From Vibrio owensii CAIM 1854 = LMG 25443 (lineage in GTDB: Bacteria; Pseudomonadota; Gammaproteobacteria; Enterobacterales; Vibrionaceae), in NCBI RefSeq assembly GCF_000817815.1, contig NZ_JPRD01000014.1, positions 1-64,000 on the forward strand: a stretch of 64,000 nucleotides of DNA, written 5' to 3'. The stretch's first letter is position 1. Each line of letters starts with the position of its first letter. Position numbers and translations under genes: made by a program. A model generated the notes under the pieces. The model was not told the DNA's origin, searched no databases, and worked only from the letters and a program-made list of their open reading frames with translations. Shown here one piece after another: positions 38,854 to 48,980 of the stretch.

Positions 38854-41800
38854 TTAAGCGCGACGACGCCAACCTAACAATGCCAACAACACGAGCGACC
38901 AGTAAGAGACACTACCGCCGCTATCAGAGCTTTCGAAGCTCACACTGTTAACTGAAGCAACAACAGAAACATTCACTGACCCTGTCGCAGTGCCACCATT
39001 ACCGTCAGACACGGTGTACTGCAGTTGTACATTTGCCACACCCTCGTCAGGTGCTTGGTAAAGAACCTTGCCGTTAACCACACTGGCAGTACCCACACCA
39101 GATGGATTGTTCACCGACTGAAGTGTTAGAGAGTCGTTGTTGAAGTCATAATCATTCGATAACACATCAATGGTGATGCTCTTACCTTCCTCCACACTTG
39201 TCACATCTTGAGTGGTGATTGGAGCAGTGTTGACCACTTCGACATCCACATTGGCGGTTGAAGACAAACCGCTTGGGTCTTTGACCGTGACTTGGAATGT
39301 CAGAACCTCACCAGCTTTGGTGCCCTGTGCAACCGTAAAGCTCGCCTCTGCGGTGTTTGCGTCAGAAAGCGTCGCATCCGTACCAGCGGTTTGCTGCCAA
39401 GCGTATTCAAGCGCATCACCATCAGGGTCAGTGCTGGATGCCGCAGACAGGCTTCCTTGGCCATTGGTATTCATGCTGCTCGTATCAGCTTCCACACTTG
39501 CCGTTGGTGCGTCGTTTTGTCCATTCACCGTAACTTGAACTGTAACAGGTTGAGACGAGAGAGAGCCATCCGAAGACACCAAACGATACTGGAAGCTATC
39601 ACTGCCTACGAAGTTAGTTTTAGGCACATATTGATCATCATTGATGGTGCCATGTGTCGGTTGTTGCGTGTACTCAACGCTAAACTGATAGCCTGGTGCG
39701 ATAAAATCGTTGGACATCAGGTTAAGATCGGCAGTCACGTTCTTGTCGGTTTCAATCGCATCCGATTTTGCTTCAACAATGCTACTGGCATCGACATCAA
39801 ACAGTGCCGCGAAAGGAACAAAAGAGAACCCTTGTCGTGATAAGCCTGAAGAGTAAATATCACTGCTGCTGCCAGCCCACATGGTTGGCAAAGGTGAAAT
39901 CTCTGTCGCTAACTCACTGTCAAAGTTGAAGTTGGTCTCGAAGATACCGCCTTCAATTTCAACGAGAAGAAGGTGTTTACCCGCACTTAACTGACTTGGC
40001 TGATCAAAGATAATACGTGAAGACGAATCGAACGTCCCCTCTTGCAGCAATTGAGCGTCGCTTTCTTGTAACGACAAACTGTAATTTTCAAATGCAGGAG
40101 CGGGGAAACGCCATACTTTGTAGCTCATCGTGTTGCTCCAAATATTAGTTGAAGCAAACAGTTGTAAACCATCCAGTTCTGAGTCAACGCCAAGGTCAAC
40201 GGTAATCGCTAATGCATCATCAGAGCCCGGGTAGATAAAACCACGGTAAAATGAGTTCTTCCATGCCGATTTATTTGGCTCGCTTGGCATCTCTAAAGAG
40301 AAAGCCGCATCGGTGGCATTACTGACAAAGTTCAAAATGGCTACATCAGTATTGAAACCAGCAATGTCATAAAAACCCGGATTAGTACTGTCTGTAATGA
40401 ACATGCCTCCGTTCGGATACAAGTCACCACTCTCACTGGTTCCCCAACGGCTTTCTAGCTCACCATAGCCATCTGCCTGCATGATTTGAACCTGCATCTC
40501 GCCCGTGTCATTGAAGCGGTTCATGATGTTGACAGATGTAACCAACATACCTTCGCCAGCAAGCGCTCGGTCGTAACCAGAATAAGTTCGGTTCTCCAGA
40601 TAAACTCGAGGACCGTGCTCTTTTAAATATGGGTCGAGATAAACCAGCTTCACTTCGCCATTTTTGATCGATGAAAAAGGTTCATTACCGTGAGCCACCT
40701 GAGGGACAACAAAGCCAGCCGCATGTTTGCTCCAAGCACTCATGTTTACAGGTGTATCACCCGCGTAGCTATCACCAGGCTTCATTGCCCATGAACCGCC
40801 GCCCATGACACCCCATTCGCCAATAGAGCCTGAGCCACTGTATGAGTACAAGTCAGGTAGTCCCAGCATTAGGTGCCCAAGCTCGTGCACTATCACACCG
40901 AGGGTCGATTGGTGCGTTAGCTGAAAATCAGCAAATACGCAGTAGTCTCTGATGACAGTGCCATCAATCGTCACATCATCATGAGAAAACTTATGCGGCC
41001 AGATAGAAGGACGATCGACTTGGTTAGCGGCTAAATCACCGCCTGCAAAAATAAACATCACTGACAGCTCAGTCGGATCAACACTGCCGCTGTTGTTCGT
41101 GTCGTATTGCGCCAAGTTGATGTATTGATCGAGCTTTTGATATGCCTCGGCAAAAACTGCGTTGGTTTTTACGTCACACTCGTCACCACGACTATTACTG
41201 TTACAGTCCGGATGGTTTTGATTCACAGTAACGCTAATCACACCATCATTTGTCGTACCATAGTTCTCGTTTGCTGGTACAACTCGGTACTGACCTTTTG
41301 AGTTTTTATCGTAGAAATCCACGACACTTTGACGGTTTTCACCAAACACTAGCTGTTGGAAATCATGCACCATTTTCTGGTCATTGAAAGACACTTCCAC
41401 CACCAGCAAAGGTTGCTCTGTCACACCTGACGAGCTCATTTCTCGGTAACCTTGGGCTTGCTGACGCATCAGGTTTGCACGCGCTCTTGGCTCAATCGTT
41501 CTTAACGAAGACAAAGCAGGCTTAACCAACACACTCGGACGAAGCTGTGAAGCTTCTGGTGCTGACGTTGATTGTGTTTTCTCTACACCCGTTGAAACCA
41601 AAATTGGAGAATCGGATTCACGTTTAATCTCGGCAAAGAACCAATGTCCATCTTTTTTGATCAGGGCATTGCCTTGCTTGTCTTCATGCCAGTGAAACGC
41701 AGCGGTTCCGCGTAAAATAATATCACTGGATGTTCCATCGCTGAGGGTAACGGGTTGCCAAACAGGAGAAGGGGGGGTGGTTGCCATGCTTTGACCAGAG

Positions 41801-41880
41801 ATGACAGTGGCCAGCATGGTGAGTGCTAGAGTCTTGAACTTCAAACTACGGCTCCATGAGTTCGATGCGCGATTACGCAT
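38854..41880 (-). CDS. Secreted M6-family metalloprotease with GlyGly-CTERM
   Basis: 1008 residues from ATG 41880 (a TTG-led extension to 41904 is unlikely). An N-terminal signal peptide ends near SGQSMA. The zinc site HELGH (H332-H336) is in GVIVHELGHLMLGLPDLY, as in M6 InhA-like proteases. An EF-hand-like loop DTNNSGSVDPTE lies about 60 residues before. The C-terminal half holds PKD/cadherin-like repeats, with VNGQNDAPTASV and SDGNGGTATGSVNVSV near the end. The tail GGSVSYWSLVLLALLGWRRRA is a GlyGly-CTERM sorting signal. It is expected to be exported by type II secretion after cleavage by rhombosortase, encoded at 19314-19865. The substrate is unknown. Confidence 0.9.
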   Translation of the reverse strand: MRNRASNSWSRSLKFKTLALTMLATVISGQSMATTPPSPVWQPVTLSDGTSSDIILRGTAAFHWHEDKQGNALIKKDGHWFFAEIKRESDSPILVSTGVEKTQSTSAPEASQLRPSVLVKPALSSLRTIEPRARANLMRQQAQGYREMSSSGVTEQPLLVVEVSFNDQKMVHDFQQLVFGENRQSVVDFYDKNSKGQYRVVPANENYGTTNDGVISVTVNQNHPDCNSNSRGDECDVKTNAVFAEAYQKLDQYINLAQYDTNNSGSVDPTELSVMFIFAGGDLAANQVDRPSIWPHKFSHDDVTIDGTVIRDYCVFADFQLTHQSTLGVIVHELGHLMLGLPDLYSYSGSGSIGEWGVMGGGSWAMKPGDSYAGDTPVNMSAWSKHAAGFVVPQVAHGNEPFSSIKNGEVKLVYLDPYLKEHGPRVYLENRTYSGYDRALAGEGMLVTSVNIMNRFNDTGEMQVQIMQADGYGELESRWGTSESGDLYPNGGMFITDSTNPGFYDIAGFNTDVAILNFVSNATDAAFSLEMPSEPNKSAWKNSFYRGFIYPGSDDALAITVDLGVDSELDGLQLFASTNIWSNTMSYKVWRFPAPAFENYSLSLQESDAQLLQEGTFDSSSRIIFDQPSQLSAGKHLLLVEIEGGIFETNFNFDSELATEISPLPTMWAGSSSDIYSSGLSRQGFSFVPFAALFDVDASSIVEAKSDAIETDKNVTADLNLMSNDFIAPGYQFSVEYTQQPTHGTINDDQYVPKTNFVGSDSFQYRLVSSDGSLSSQPVTVQVTVNGQNDAPTASVEADTSSMNTNGQGSLSAASSTDPDGDALEYAWQQTAGTDATLSDANTAEASFTVAQGTKAGEVLTFQVTVKDPSGLSSTANVDVEVVNTAPITTQDVTSVEEGKSITIDVLSNDYDFNNDSLTLQSVNNPSGVGTASVVNGKVLYQAPDEGVANVQLQYTVSDGNGGTATGSVNVSVVASVNSVSFESSDSGGSVSYWSLVLLALLGWRRRA

Positions 41881-42006
41881 TCCATACGCAAATAAAAACA
41901 ACAAGTTGTATATGAAAGAACTATGGGATAGTACAGAAATCGTTAAAGATTGAAATACTGCGATCGCAAATAAATCGAAATTATTCTCATTTTGCTGATG
42001 TATTTA

Positions 42007-42046
42007 TAAAAAACGCGAGCAGCGGTTTAACCGTCATACTCGCGTA
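42007..42046 (-). terminator. Intrinsic terminator of ktrB
   Basis: The arms ACGCGAG and CTCGCGT (42013-42019, 42039-42045) enclose an inner CGGTT/AACCG stem; on the minus strand a run of T follows. Confidence 0.88.
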
Positions 42047-42072
42047 ATCGTTTGCTGGTAATAGATCTATTA

Positions 42073-43440
42073 TTAGCCAGTTAAGACATTGTCTTCTGGG
42101 TACTTGATCAACGTTGGTTCAGGACGCGCTAGCATATACGCCAACGTCAAAGGTCCAATACGTCCGATGATCATCACCACAATCATGATGTATTTACCCG
42201 GCTCAGACAGTTCTGCCGTTAGGCCCGCAGTCAAACCTACGGTTGCAAAAGCTGAGATGGTTTCAAACATCACCTTATCAAAGGCCGCTTTCTCAGTGAG
42301 CATCAGTAGGAACATCGCGGTCGTTAAGATAGCGCCACTGACCACAATGATCGCCAATGATTTAGTCACCGTCTGCCAGTTCACAGTGCGTTTGAAGATC
42401 ACCACATGTTTCTTCTGACGCAAGAATGCCCATGTTGCCATGAATGCCACAGCAAAGGTCGATACCTTAATACCACCACCGGTTGAAGTAGAACCCGCAC
42501 CGATAAGCATCAATACAATCATTACCAGTAACGCTGGTTGAGTGAACTGCGCCAAATCGACACTGTTGAAACCCGCAGTACGCGCACTGGCTGATTGGAA
42601 GAAGGCGGCGAGCCACTGCCCTGCAACTGGTAGAGACTCCATCGTATTCGGATTGTGTCTTTCCAATAGCCAGAACATGATTGTGCCCACAGCGAGCAAT
42701 GCCGGTGTGGCAATCAACATGATTTTGGTGTGCAGATGCAAGAAGTGGAAACCTCTGCGCCAATGCAGCCACAAATCACCGATGACCGTAAAACCCAAAC
42801 CGCCGAAGATGAACAAGCCCGCTAGTGTAAAGATAACCACTGGGTCATTAACAAAGCTCATCATGCTATCGGAGAAGAGCGCAAAGCCCGCGTTGTTGAA
42901 GGCCGAGATAGAGTGGAACAGCGCATAGAACATGCCTGTTTGCCAACCCATTTCAGGAACCCAACGGAACGATAGGAAGATAAAGCCAATGGCCTCTGCA
43001 ATCAGGGCGAAGATGACTATTTTCTTCACTAACTTACGCAAGTTCACTTGGCGATCTTGGCCTAATGCATCCTTCGCGAGTGCTTGTTGACGCAGACTTA
43101 ACCGCACACCAAACATGTACAGCAAAACGGCTGAAAGGGTCATTTGCCCTAACCCACCGACTTGCATCAAAAACATCAACAGGATTTTACCCGCCAATGT
43201 GAAGTGTTGGCCCGTGTCTACCACGCCAAGCCCCGTCACACTGATGGCAGACGTTGCAGTAAACAACGCATCCGTCAGTGATAAGCCAGTAACAGAAAAT
43301 ACAGGCAAAGTAAGCAGTACAGCAGAAGGCAATAACACACCGAGAAAGCTCAGCAATATAATGCGCGGCTCACCGCCTTTCGCTTTATCTCGTTTGCCAT
43401 CTGGGACGTAAAAAACGCCTCTCTGATGAAATTGCTTCAT
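42073..43440 (-). CDS. ktrB: Sodium-dependent potassium uptake channel subunit KtrB
   Basis: 455 residues, the same length I recall for V. alginolyticus KtrB. Four pore-loop repeats each carry a filter glycine, for example SAISVTGLGV (first), SISAFNNAGFAL, SARTAGFNSV and ISAFATVGLTAGL. A flexible glycine-rich linker GAGSTSTGGG is the gating loop in the third segment. It forms a dimeric K+ channel gated by KtrA. ATG overlaps the ktrA stop by 4 bases (ATGA). Confidence 0.95.
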   Translation of the reverse strand: MKQFHQRGVFYVPDGKRDKAKGGEPRIILLSFLGVLLPSAVLLTLPVFSVTGLSLTDALFTATSAISVTGLGVVDTGQHFTLAGKILLMFLMQVGGLGQMTLSAVLLYMFGVRLSLRQQALAKDALGQDRQVNLRKLVKKIVIFALIAEAIGFIFLSFRWVPEMGWQTGMFYALFHSISAFNNAGFALFSDSMMSFVNDPVVIFTLAGLFIFGGLGFTVIGDLWLHWRRGFHFLHLHTKIMLIATPALLAVGTIMFWLLERHNPNTMESLPVAGQWLAAFFQSASARTAGFNSVDLAQFTQPALLVMIVLMLIGAGSTSTGGGIKVSTFAVAFMATWAFLRQKKHVVIFKRTVNWQTVTKSLAIIVVSGAILTTAMFLLMLTEKAAFDKVMFETISAFATVGLTAGLTAELSEPGKYIMIVVMIIGRIGPLTLAYMLARPEPTLIKYPEDNVLTG

Positions 43441-44099
43441 AGTGATTTCAACTTGCTCGCAAGTTTGTCTTGAGGACCAACGACAATGATGAGGTCGCCG
43501 ATTTCTAGCGTTGAATTGAGATCAGGTGCTTTAGTGATTTCTGGGCCGCGCTTAAAGCCAAGCACCTGTACGCCTTCGACTTTGCACAAAGCCAAATCGC
43601 CCAAGGTTTTTCCCATCCAACGAGAGCCGATAACAAACTCTGTCATCGCTAAGCCGCTGCCTAGTGGGTGAAACTCAAGAACACGTTTATCGAGCATCTT
43701 ACGTGCAACACGAATACCCATATCACGCTCAGGCATGATGATGTGGTCTGCACCGATTTTTTGCAGCACTCGGGCTTGGAAGCGATCGTTCGCTTTTACC
43801 CAAACCGATTTCACACCCGCCTCTTTTGCGATCAGCGTTGCGAGGATGCTGGCATTCACATCGGCACCAATGGCGATCATGACCATGTCATAATCGTCGA
43901 GTTTTAATTCAGCTACCGTATCTTCTTGAGTACAGTTCGCCACGATGGCTTGGCTAACAAATCCTGCCGCTTCTTTCACACGGTCTTCATTAACGTCTAC
44001 CGCTAAAACTTGTGAACCGGAATCCTGCAGTTCTTTACAAACGGCTAAGCCAAAACGACCCAAGCCAATTACAGCAAATTGCTTATCACCAGTTTTCAT
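43437..44099 (-). CDS. ktrA: KtrA regulatory subunit of the potassium uptake system
   Basis: 220 residues. N-terminal RCK nucleotide-binding domain with the GLGRFGLAVCKEL motif (residues about 12-24) and a conserved acidic residue after VLAVDV. The C-terminal RCK_C (TrkA_C) domain is about 135-220. It forms an octameric ring under KtrB and gates it by ATP/ADP. A hairpin in its leader (44127-44146) is described separately. Confidence 0.95.
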   Translation of the reverse strand: MKTGDKQFAVIGLGRFGLAVCKELQDSGSQVLAVDVNEDRVKEAAGFVSQAIVANCTQEDTVAELKLDDYDMVMIAIGADVNASILATLIAKEAGVKSVWVKANDRFQARVLQKIGADHIIMPERDMGIRVARKMLDKRVLEFHPLGSGLAMTEFVIGSRWMGKTLGDLALCKVEGVQVLGFKRGPEITKAPDLNSTLEIGDLIIVVGPQDKLASKLKSL

Positions 44100-44126
44100 T
44101 CGTGCCTCATTTATGCGTTGAATAGC

Positions 44127-44146
44127 AGGCGCGAAAGTCTGCGCCT
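44127..44146 (-). promoter_or_regulatory. Hairpin in the leader of ktrA
   Basis: The perfect arms AGGCGC (44127-44132) and GCGCCT (44141-44146) with an 8-nt loop; further pairing of TATTC with GAATA extends the stem past a 2-base bulge. It is 28 bases before the ktrA ATG. It may be a stem in the leader mRNA or a protein site. Confidence 0.4.
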
Positions 44147-44149
44147 ATT

Positions 44150-44511
44150 CCTCATCATCTGCAAACAAGACGACAAAAAATTGACAAAACCCTAACTCAA
44201 ACCTTCGCGTACGATCTGTGTAAAGCGTAAGACACATCTCTCAAGTTTTCCTGATTATTGGCAATTAAATCAAAAGAATAGCCACGGACTTCACACTTCA
44301 CTTATCGACAAATTTATCGATGCATTTTTTTGACAAATGATTTGCATCACTTGCTTATCCACACCAAAAATTATTTCGTGTTCTTTGCTTTTTATATGCA
44401 TAAAAACTGACATTACTGATCTATTAATCAGCAAATTAGCCATTTAATCTGAGTTTTGTTATAGTGCGCGCCGACAAATTAGTTTGTACTCTAAGTAGTT
44501 TGAGAGGGATG
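44150..44511. other. Upstream region of the BCCT gene
   Basis: About 360 bases, AT-rich and without a credible ORF. It holds a TTGACA at 44330-44335, a TATAGT at 44460-44465, and an inverted repeat CTGAT-N6-ATCAG at 44416-44431 in the likely promoter area. These could be the promoter and operator of an osmotically regulated transporter gene; the assignments are tentative. Confidence 0.4.
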
Positions 44512-46119
44512 ATGTCTACAACTAAGGATAAGTACAGTATCGAGAATACTGACTATACGGTCGGCCAAGACAACGTACAAAAATGGGGATTTGACGTTCA
44601 CAACCCTGTTTTTGGTACTAGCGCGGGTCTGATCATCGTTTTTTTAATCGCACTTCTTTTAGTCGATCCTGCCACGGCAAAAGCCGCTCTTGATGGCGTC
44701 AAATGGCAGATCATCGGTTCTTTTGATGATCTCTTCATGTGGGCTGGCAATATCTTTCTGATCTTCTGTATCGGCCTTGTTTTTTCTCCTTTTGGTAAGA
44801 TCCGTATTGGCGGTGAAGATGCCAAACCTGAGCACTCGAACATCTCGTGGATTGCGATGTTGTTTGCCGCGGGCATGGGTATCGGTTTGATGTTCTGGGG
44901 CGTCGCAGAGCCAGTAGCCTACTTCACTGGTTGGTATGAAACACCACTTGGCGTAACGCCATTTACCGAAGAAGCCAAACAAGTCGCGTTAGGCGCAACC
45001 ATGTTCCATTGGGGTCTACACCCTTGGGCAATTTACGCAGTAGTTGCACTTTCTATGGCCTTCTTCGCCTTTAACAAAGGTTTGCCGCTGTCTATTCGCT
45101 CCGTGTTCTACCCTATTTTAGGCGACCGCACTTGGGGTTGGTTTGGTCACGTGATCGATGTGTTGGCCGTACTGGCAACCTTGTTTGGTCTCGCGACTTC
45201 TCTTGGTCTGGGTGCACAGCAAGCGGCAAGTGGTTTGGGCCATGTATTTGGTATCGAAAGTGGCTTGGGTATGCAGTTGGCGGTCATCGCCTTCGTAACG
45301 ACTCTGGCAATTTTCTCTGTTGTACGCGGTATTGATGGCGGCGTGAAAGTGTTGAGTAACATCAACCTAACCGTCGCATTTGCTCTACTAGTGTTCGTAA
45401 TTCTGGCTGGGCTTGCCGCAGCGTTGAGCACGATCCCAACCACACTGATGGGATACGTAGAAAACATTCTTCCACTGAGCAACCCTTACGGTCGTGAAGA
45501 TGAAGCTTGGATGCACGGCTGGACGGTATTCTACTGGGCGTGGTGGATTTCATGGTCACCATGTGTCGGTATGTTTATTGCGCGCGTCTCTAAAGGTCGT
45601 ACCGTTCGCGAGTTCATTACCGCGGTTATCTTGATTCCAACCACTATTACTTTGATTTGGATGTCAGCATTTGGCGGCATCGCGATTGAGCAAGTCATGA
45701 ATAAAGTCGGTGAGCTTGGCACAAACGGCCTAACGGACATTACGCTGTCTCTGTTCTACGCATACGAAGCGATGCCAATGAGCACTGTGCTATCGGTTAT
45801 CTCTATCGTTTTGATCATGGTGTTCTTTATCACGTCTTCAGACTCTGCATCACTGGTTGTTGATAGCATTACCGCTGGCGGTAAAGTAGATGCGCCCGTT
45901 CCACAACGTATTTTCTGGGCGAGTGTAGAAGGCGCAATTGCAGCGGTTCTACTCTGGATTGGCGGGACAGAAGCGATTCAAGCCCTGCAAGCAGGTACGA
46001 TTTCAACTGGCTTACCTTTTACCATCATTCTATTAGTGATGTGCGTGAGCTTGGTGATGGGCATGCGCACTGAGCCTCAATATGTTCAGCAACGTTTAGC
46101 CAAAGCTAAGGCGAGCTAA
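44512..46119 (+). CDS. BCCT-family betaine/choline transporter
   Basis: 535 residues, 12 membrane segments. Start at 44512 has GAGGG just before; an adjacent ATG at 44509 is too close to it. The family signature WWISWSPCVGMFIARVSKGR is present, with tryptophans of the betaine-binding box, and the earlier AAGMGIGLMFWGVAEP. It imports glycine betaine or a related osmolyte with sodium or protons. Vibrio carry several paralogues; which one this is cannot be told from the sequence. It is transcribed away from ktrAB; both systems serve osmoadaptation. Confidence 0.92.
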   Translation: MSTTKDKYSIENTDYTVGQDNVQKWGFDVHNPVFGTSAGLIIVFLIALLLVDPATAKAALDGVKWQIIGSFDDLFMWAGNIFLIFCIGLVFSPFGKIRIGGEDAKPEHSNISWIAMLFAAGMGIGLMFWGVAEPVAYFTGWYETPLGVTPFTEEAKQVALGATMFHWGLHPWAIYAVVALSMAFFAFNKGLPLSIRSVFYPILGDRTWGWFGHVIDVLAVLATLFGLATSLGLGAQQAASGLGHVFGIESGLGMQLAVIAFVTTLAIFSVVRGIDGGVKVLSNINLTVAFALLVFVILAGLAAALSTIPTTLMGYVENILPLSNPYGREDEAWMHGWTVFYWAWWISWSPCVGMFIARVSKGRTVREFITAVILIPTTITLIWMSAFGGIAIEQVMNKVGELGTNGLTDITLSLFYAYEAMPMSTVLSVISIVLIMVFFITSSDSASLVVDSITAGGKVDAPVPQRIFWASVEGAIAAVLLWIGGTEAIQALQAGTISTGLPFTIILLVMCVSLVMGMRTEPQYVQQRLAKAKAS

Positions 46120-46149
46120 ACTGAACTGCACTAAATACTAAAGCGAAAA

Positions 46150-46187
46150 ACAAAGAAGCCGCATTCAAATGCGGCTTCTTTTTTATT
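46150..46187. terminator. Bidirectional terminator (BCCT / helicase)
   Basis: 12-bp arms AAGAAGCCGCAT (46153-46164) and ATGCGGCTTCTT (46169-46180) with loop TCAA, followed by T6. It serves both convergent genes. Confidence 0.92.
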
Positions 46188-46216
46188 CAAGTTTATACGC
46201 TAGGGTTCAAGCGTAA

Positions 46217-47452
46217 TTACTTCGCGTTGCGCTTATCACCGTTGTCACGACGAGGACGCTGATCTTGCGGTTTACGCTTGTTCTTCGGTACGTAGTTCAA
46301 AATAGAAATCGGCACTGGTTTTCTTGGTGCAAAACCTTCAATTTCTACACGCTCTAGCAAATGCCCAAGACGGCTTTCAATCATGCACAGGTTTTTGAAG
46401 TCATCTTTCGATACCAATGAGATCGCTTCACCCTGCGCGCCAGCACGGCCAGTACGGCCAATGCGGTGTACATATTCATCTGCTGGGAACGGCAAATCGT
46501 AGTTGATAACTACTGGCAAGTTGTCGATATCGATACCGCGTGCCGCAACACCCGTTGCAACCAAGTATTGAATTTCACCCGCTTTAAACTGTTCAATCAG
46601 CTCTTGGCGAACGCGTTGGTTACGACCACTGTGGAACGCTTCTGCCACAATGCCGCGCTTCTCTAACTGAGTAACCAGCTTCGCTGCGCCGTGCTTGGTT
46701 TCGATGAATACCAACACTTGTGACCAGTCGTTCTCGTTCAGCATGTGGCTTAATAGTGAAGACTTCATGTCTTTATCGACTGTAGTGATCCACTGCTTGA
46801 TGTTTGATTTCGATGCACTGTGTTTCGCGATCGAAATTTCTTCAGGATCGACAATCGCGTTCTTCGCCAAATCACGCACTGGGTTAGATAGCGTTGCAGA
46901 GAACAACAAGCTTTGAATGTCTTCTGGCATGCAATCGACGATCTTATCGATTGAATCGATGAAGCCCATATCCAACATCTTGTCGGCTTCATCCAGAACC
47001 AGCATTTCTACTTCATCAAAATGGATCGCGCGTTGACCGTATAGGTCCATCAAACGTCCTGGTGTGCTCACAACGATATCGACACCTTCGATTAGCGCTT
47101 GTTTTTGCGGTGCGTAATCCACACCACCAAACATCGCCATTGAACGCAAAGGCAAGTTCTTACCGTAAGCTTCAATGCTTTGGTGTACTTGAAGTGCAAG
47201 CTCACGCGTTGGCGTTAGGATGATCGCACGTGCACGCTTTTTACGTTGCGTTTCACCTTGGCTCAGTTTTTCTAAGATTGGCAATACAAAGCTGGCAGTT
47301 TTACCCGTACCGGTTTGTGCTGCGGCAATCAGGTTGCTACCACGCAGAACAATTGGAATGGCTTTTTGTTGGATAGAAGTCGGTTTTTCATAACCCAGCG
47401 CCTTCACAGCATCTGTGATAGGAGCGCTTAAACCAAGCTTAGAAAATGGCAT
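46217..47452 (-). CDS. DEAD-box RNA helicase, RhlE-like
   Basis: 411 residues. Q motif near the start (F-x-LGLSAPI, PTSIQQKAIP), motif I AAQTGTGKT, Ia TPTRELALQ, II LVLDEADKMLDMG, III SATLSN, and the C-terminal helicase motifs VATGVAARGID and YVHRIGRTGRAG. A short basic C-terminal tail rich in Lys and Arg follows. Best match by length and motif order is the RhlE group, involved in ribosome assembly or RNA turnover. No cold-shock leader is evident. Confidence 0.9.
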   Translation of the reverse strand: MPFSKLGLSAPITDAVKALGYEKPTSIQQKAIPIVLRGSNLIAAAQTGTGKTASFVLPILEKLSQGETQRKKRARAIILTPTRELALQVHQSIEAYGKNLPLRSMAMFGGVDYAPQKQALIEGVDIVVSTPGRLMDLYGQRAIHFDEVEMLVLDEADKMLDMGFIDSIDKIVDCMPEDIQSLLFSATLSNPVRDLAKNAIVDPEEISIAKHSASKSNIKQWITTVDKDMKSSLLSHMLNENDWSQVLVFIETKHGAAKLVTQLEKRGIVAEAFHSGRNQRVRQELIEQFKAGEIQYLVATGVAARGIDIDNLPVVINYDLPFPADEYVHRIGRTGRAGAQGEAISLVSKDDFKNLCMIESRLGHLLERVEIEGFAPRKPVPISILNYVPKNKRKPQDQRPRRDNGDKRNAK

Positions 47453-47668
47453 AGAAACGTCTCAACGAAGAAATGGGCGCGTAGTGTATCAGAATCCGCC
47501 CTAAGTAACAGAATCAATCATCGCGTAGGCAAAAGCAGGTTCGATAATCAAATTCTATCCTTTTCATTACGCATTTCATTGTTACAGCGTGATGAATTAT
47601 TCGCCACTTCACGTTTCTCTCCTGCAAAGCTCGTTATGCTGCTAACGTGTGCATCACTGGAAAACTTC

Positions 47669-48961
47669 ATGGACATTTTATTACTGGTTGGATTAATCGC
47701 TCTCAATGGCGTGTTTGCCATGTCTGAGATTGCGTTAGTCACCGCCAAAAGCGGCCGACTGAAAAAGTTTGCCGAACACAGCGCTTCTGCCCGCCTCGCT
47801 CTACAACTGAAAAACAATCCCACGCAATTCCTCTCAACTATTCAAATCGGCATCACAGTGATCGGTATCCTTAGCGGTATCTTTGGTGAAGCTACGCTTT
47901 CGGTTCCGTTTGAACACTGGCTCGTGACTCAAGGTATTGAGCGCGAAGTTGCCACCGTACTCGCCACCGCGATTGTCGTTGTCGTCATCACCTACTTCGC
48001 CATTGTGATAGGCGAATTGGTTCCAAAACGCTTTGCTCAAAATAATGCCGAGCGCATTGCCGTTATCGTTGCCTACCCTATTCATTGGTTAGCCAAACTG
48101 ACCACGCCGTTTGTTCTACTGCTGACCTTATCGACCGATGCTTTACTCAAGCTATTGCGTCAGAACAACACAGGGGAAGTCGTCACAGAGGAAGACATTT
48201 TTGCCGTGATGAGCGAAGGGTCTGAATGCGGTGCTATCGAACCGCAAGAACAGCTGATGATTCGTAATTTACTGCACCTTAATGATCGCCTTGCGCTTTC
48301 GCTGATGACGCCTCGCTGCGATATGCATTACCTCGACCTCGATTTACCCCTTGAAGAAACGCTCAGAAACTTGCGCCAAACGCAGCATTCCGTTTGGCCA
48401 GTGTGTAAAGGCGGGCTGGATAACATCATCGGTACGATTTCTTCCAAGGTCTTGTTGGATGAATATGACGAGCTGTCGATTTCTCGCTTGGCCAAGTTGC
48501 TCAAACGTTCACGCTTTGTCCCAGAGTCGATGAAAGGCTTACCGCTGCTCAATTACATGCAGCAAACCAGCACTGAGATGGTCTTCATTGTCGATGAATA
48601 TGGTGATGTACAAGGCTTGGTGACACACCACGATTTACTCAAATCCATCGCTGGTGAATTAGGTATGGCTCCTCAGCATGTCTGGGCGAAAAAGCAAAAA
48701 GATGACAGTTGGTTGATGGATGCGCTTATCCCGCTTAACGAGCTGAAATACAAACTTGAACTCAACACCATTGAAGGTGAAGAGAGCGAAGGTTTTCAAA
48801 CCTTAAACGGCTTTTTGACATGGTTAATTGGACGGGTGCCAACTCAAGGCGAAACCGTTGAATATCAGCATTGGCGATTTGAAATATTGCATGTGAAGAG
48901 CAATCGTATCGTTCAGGTCAAAGTAACCGAAATGGCCACGGCACTCGAAGCTGAATACTAA
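47669..48961 (+). CDS. CNNM/CorC-type membrane protein with CBS domains
   Basis: 430 residues from ATG 47669; the reading from 47579 adds 30 non-hydrophobic codons. N-terminal CNNM (DUF21) membrane domain with about four segments (1-190; LIALNGVFAMSEIALVTAK is the signature), two CBS domains (about 215-335), and a C-terminal CorC_HlyC domain. Once called hemolysin-like; related proteins handle magnesium or cobalt efflux. No hemolytic role is supported. Confidence 0.88.
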   Translation: MDILLLVGLIALNGVFAMSEIALVTAKSGRLKKFAEHSASARLALQLKNNPTQFLSTIQIGITVIGILSGIFGEATLSVPFEHWLVTQGIEREVATVLATAIVVVVITYFAIVIGELVPKRFAQNNAERIAVIVAYPIHWLAKLTTPFVLLLTLSTDALLKLLRQNNTGEVVTEEDIFAVMSEGSECGAIEPQEQLMIRNLLHLNDRLALSLMTPRCDMHYLDLDLPLEETLRNLRQTQHSVWPVCKGGLDNIIGTISSKVLLDEYDELSISRLAKLLKRSRFVPESMKGLPLLNYMQQTSTEMVFIVDEYGDVQGLVTHHDLLKSIAGELGMAPQHVWAKKQKDDSWLMDALIPLNELKYKLELNTIEGEESEGFQTLNGFLTWLIGRVPTQGETVEYQHWRFEILHVKSNRIVQVKVTEMATALEAEY

Positions 48962-48980
48962 AGAACATTTGCTAGAAATG

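Noticed and set aside
47669..48961. Naming the CNNM-type protein a hemolysin
   Set aside because: The hemolysin label is historical; the domains (CNNM, CBS, CorC) indicate an ion-handling membrane protein.
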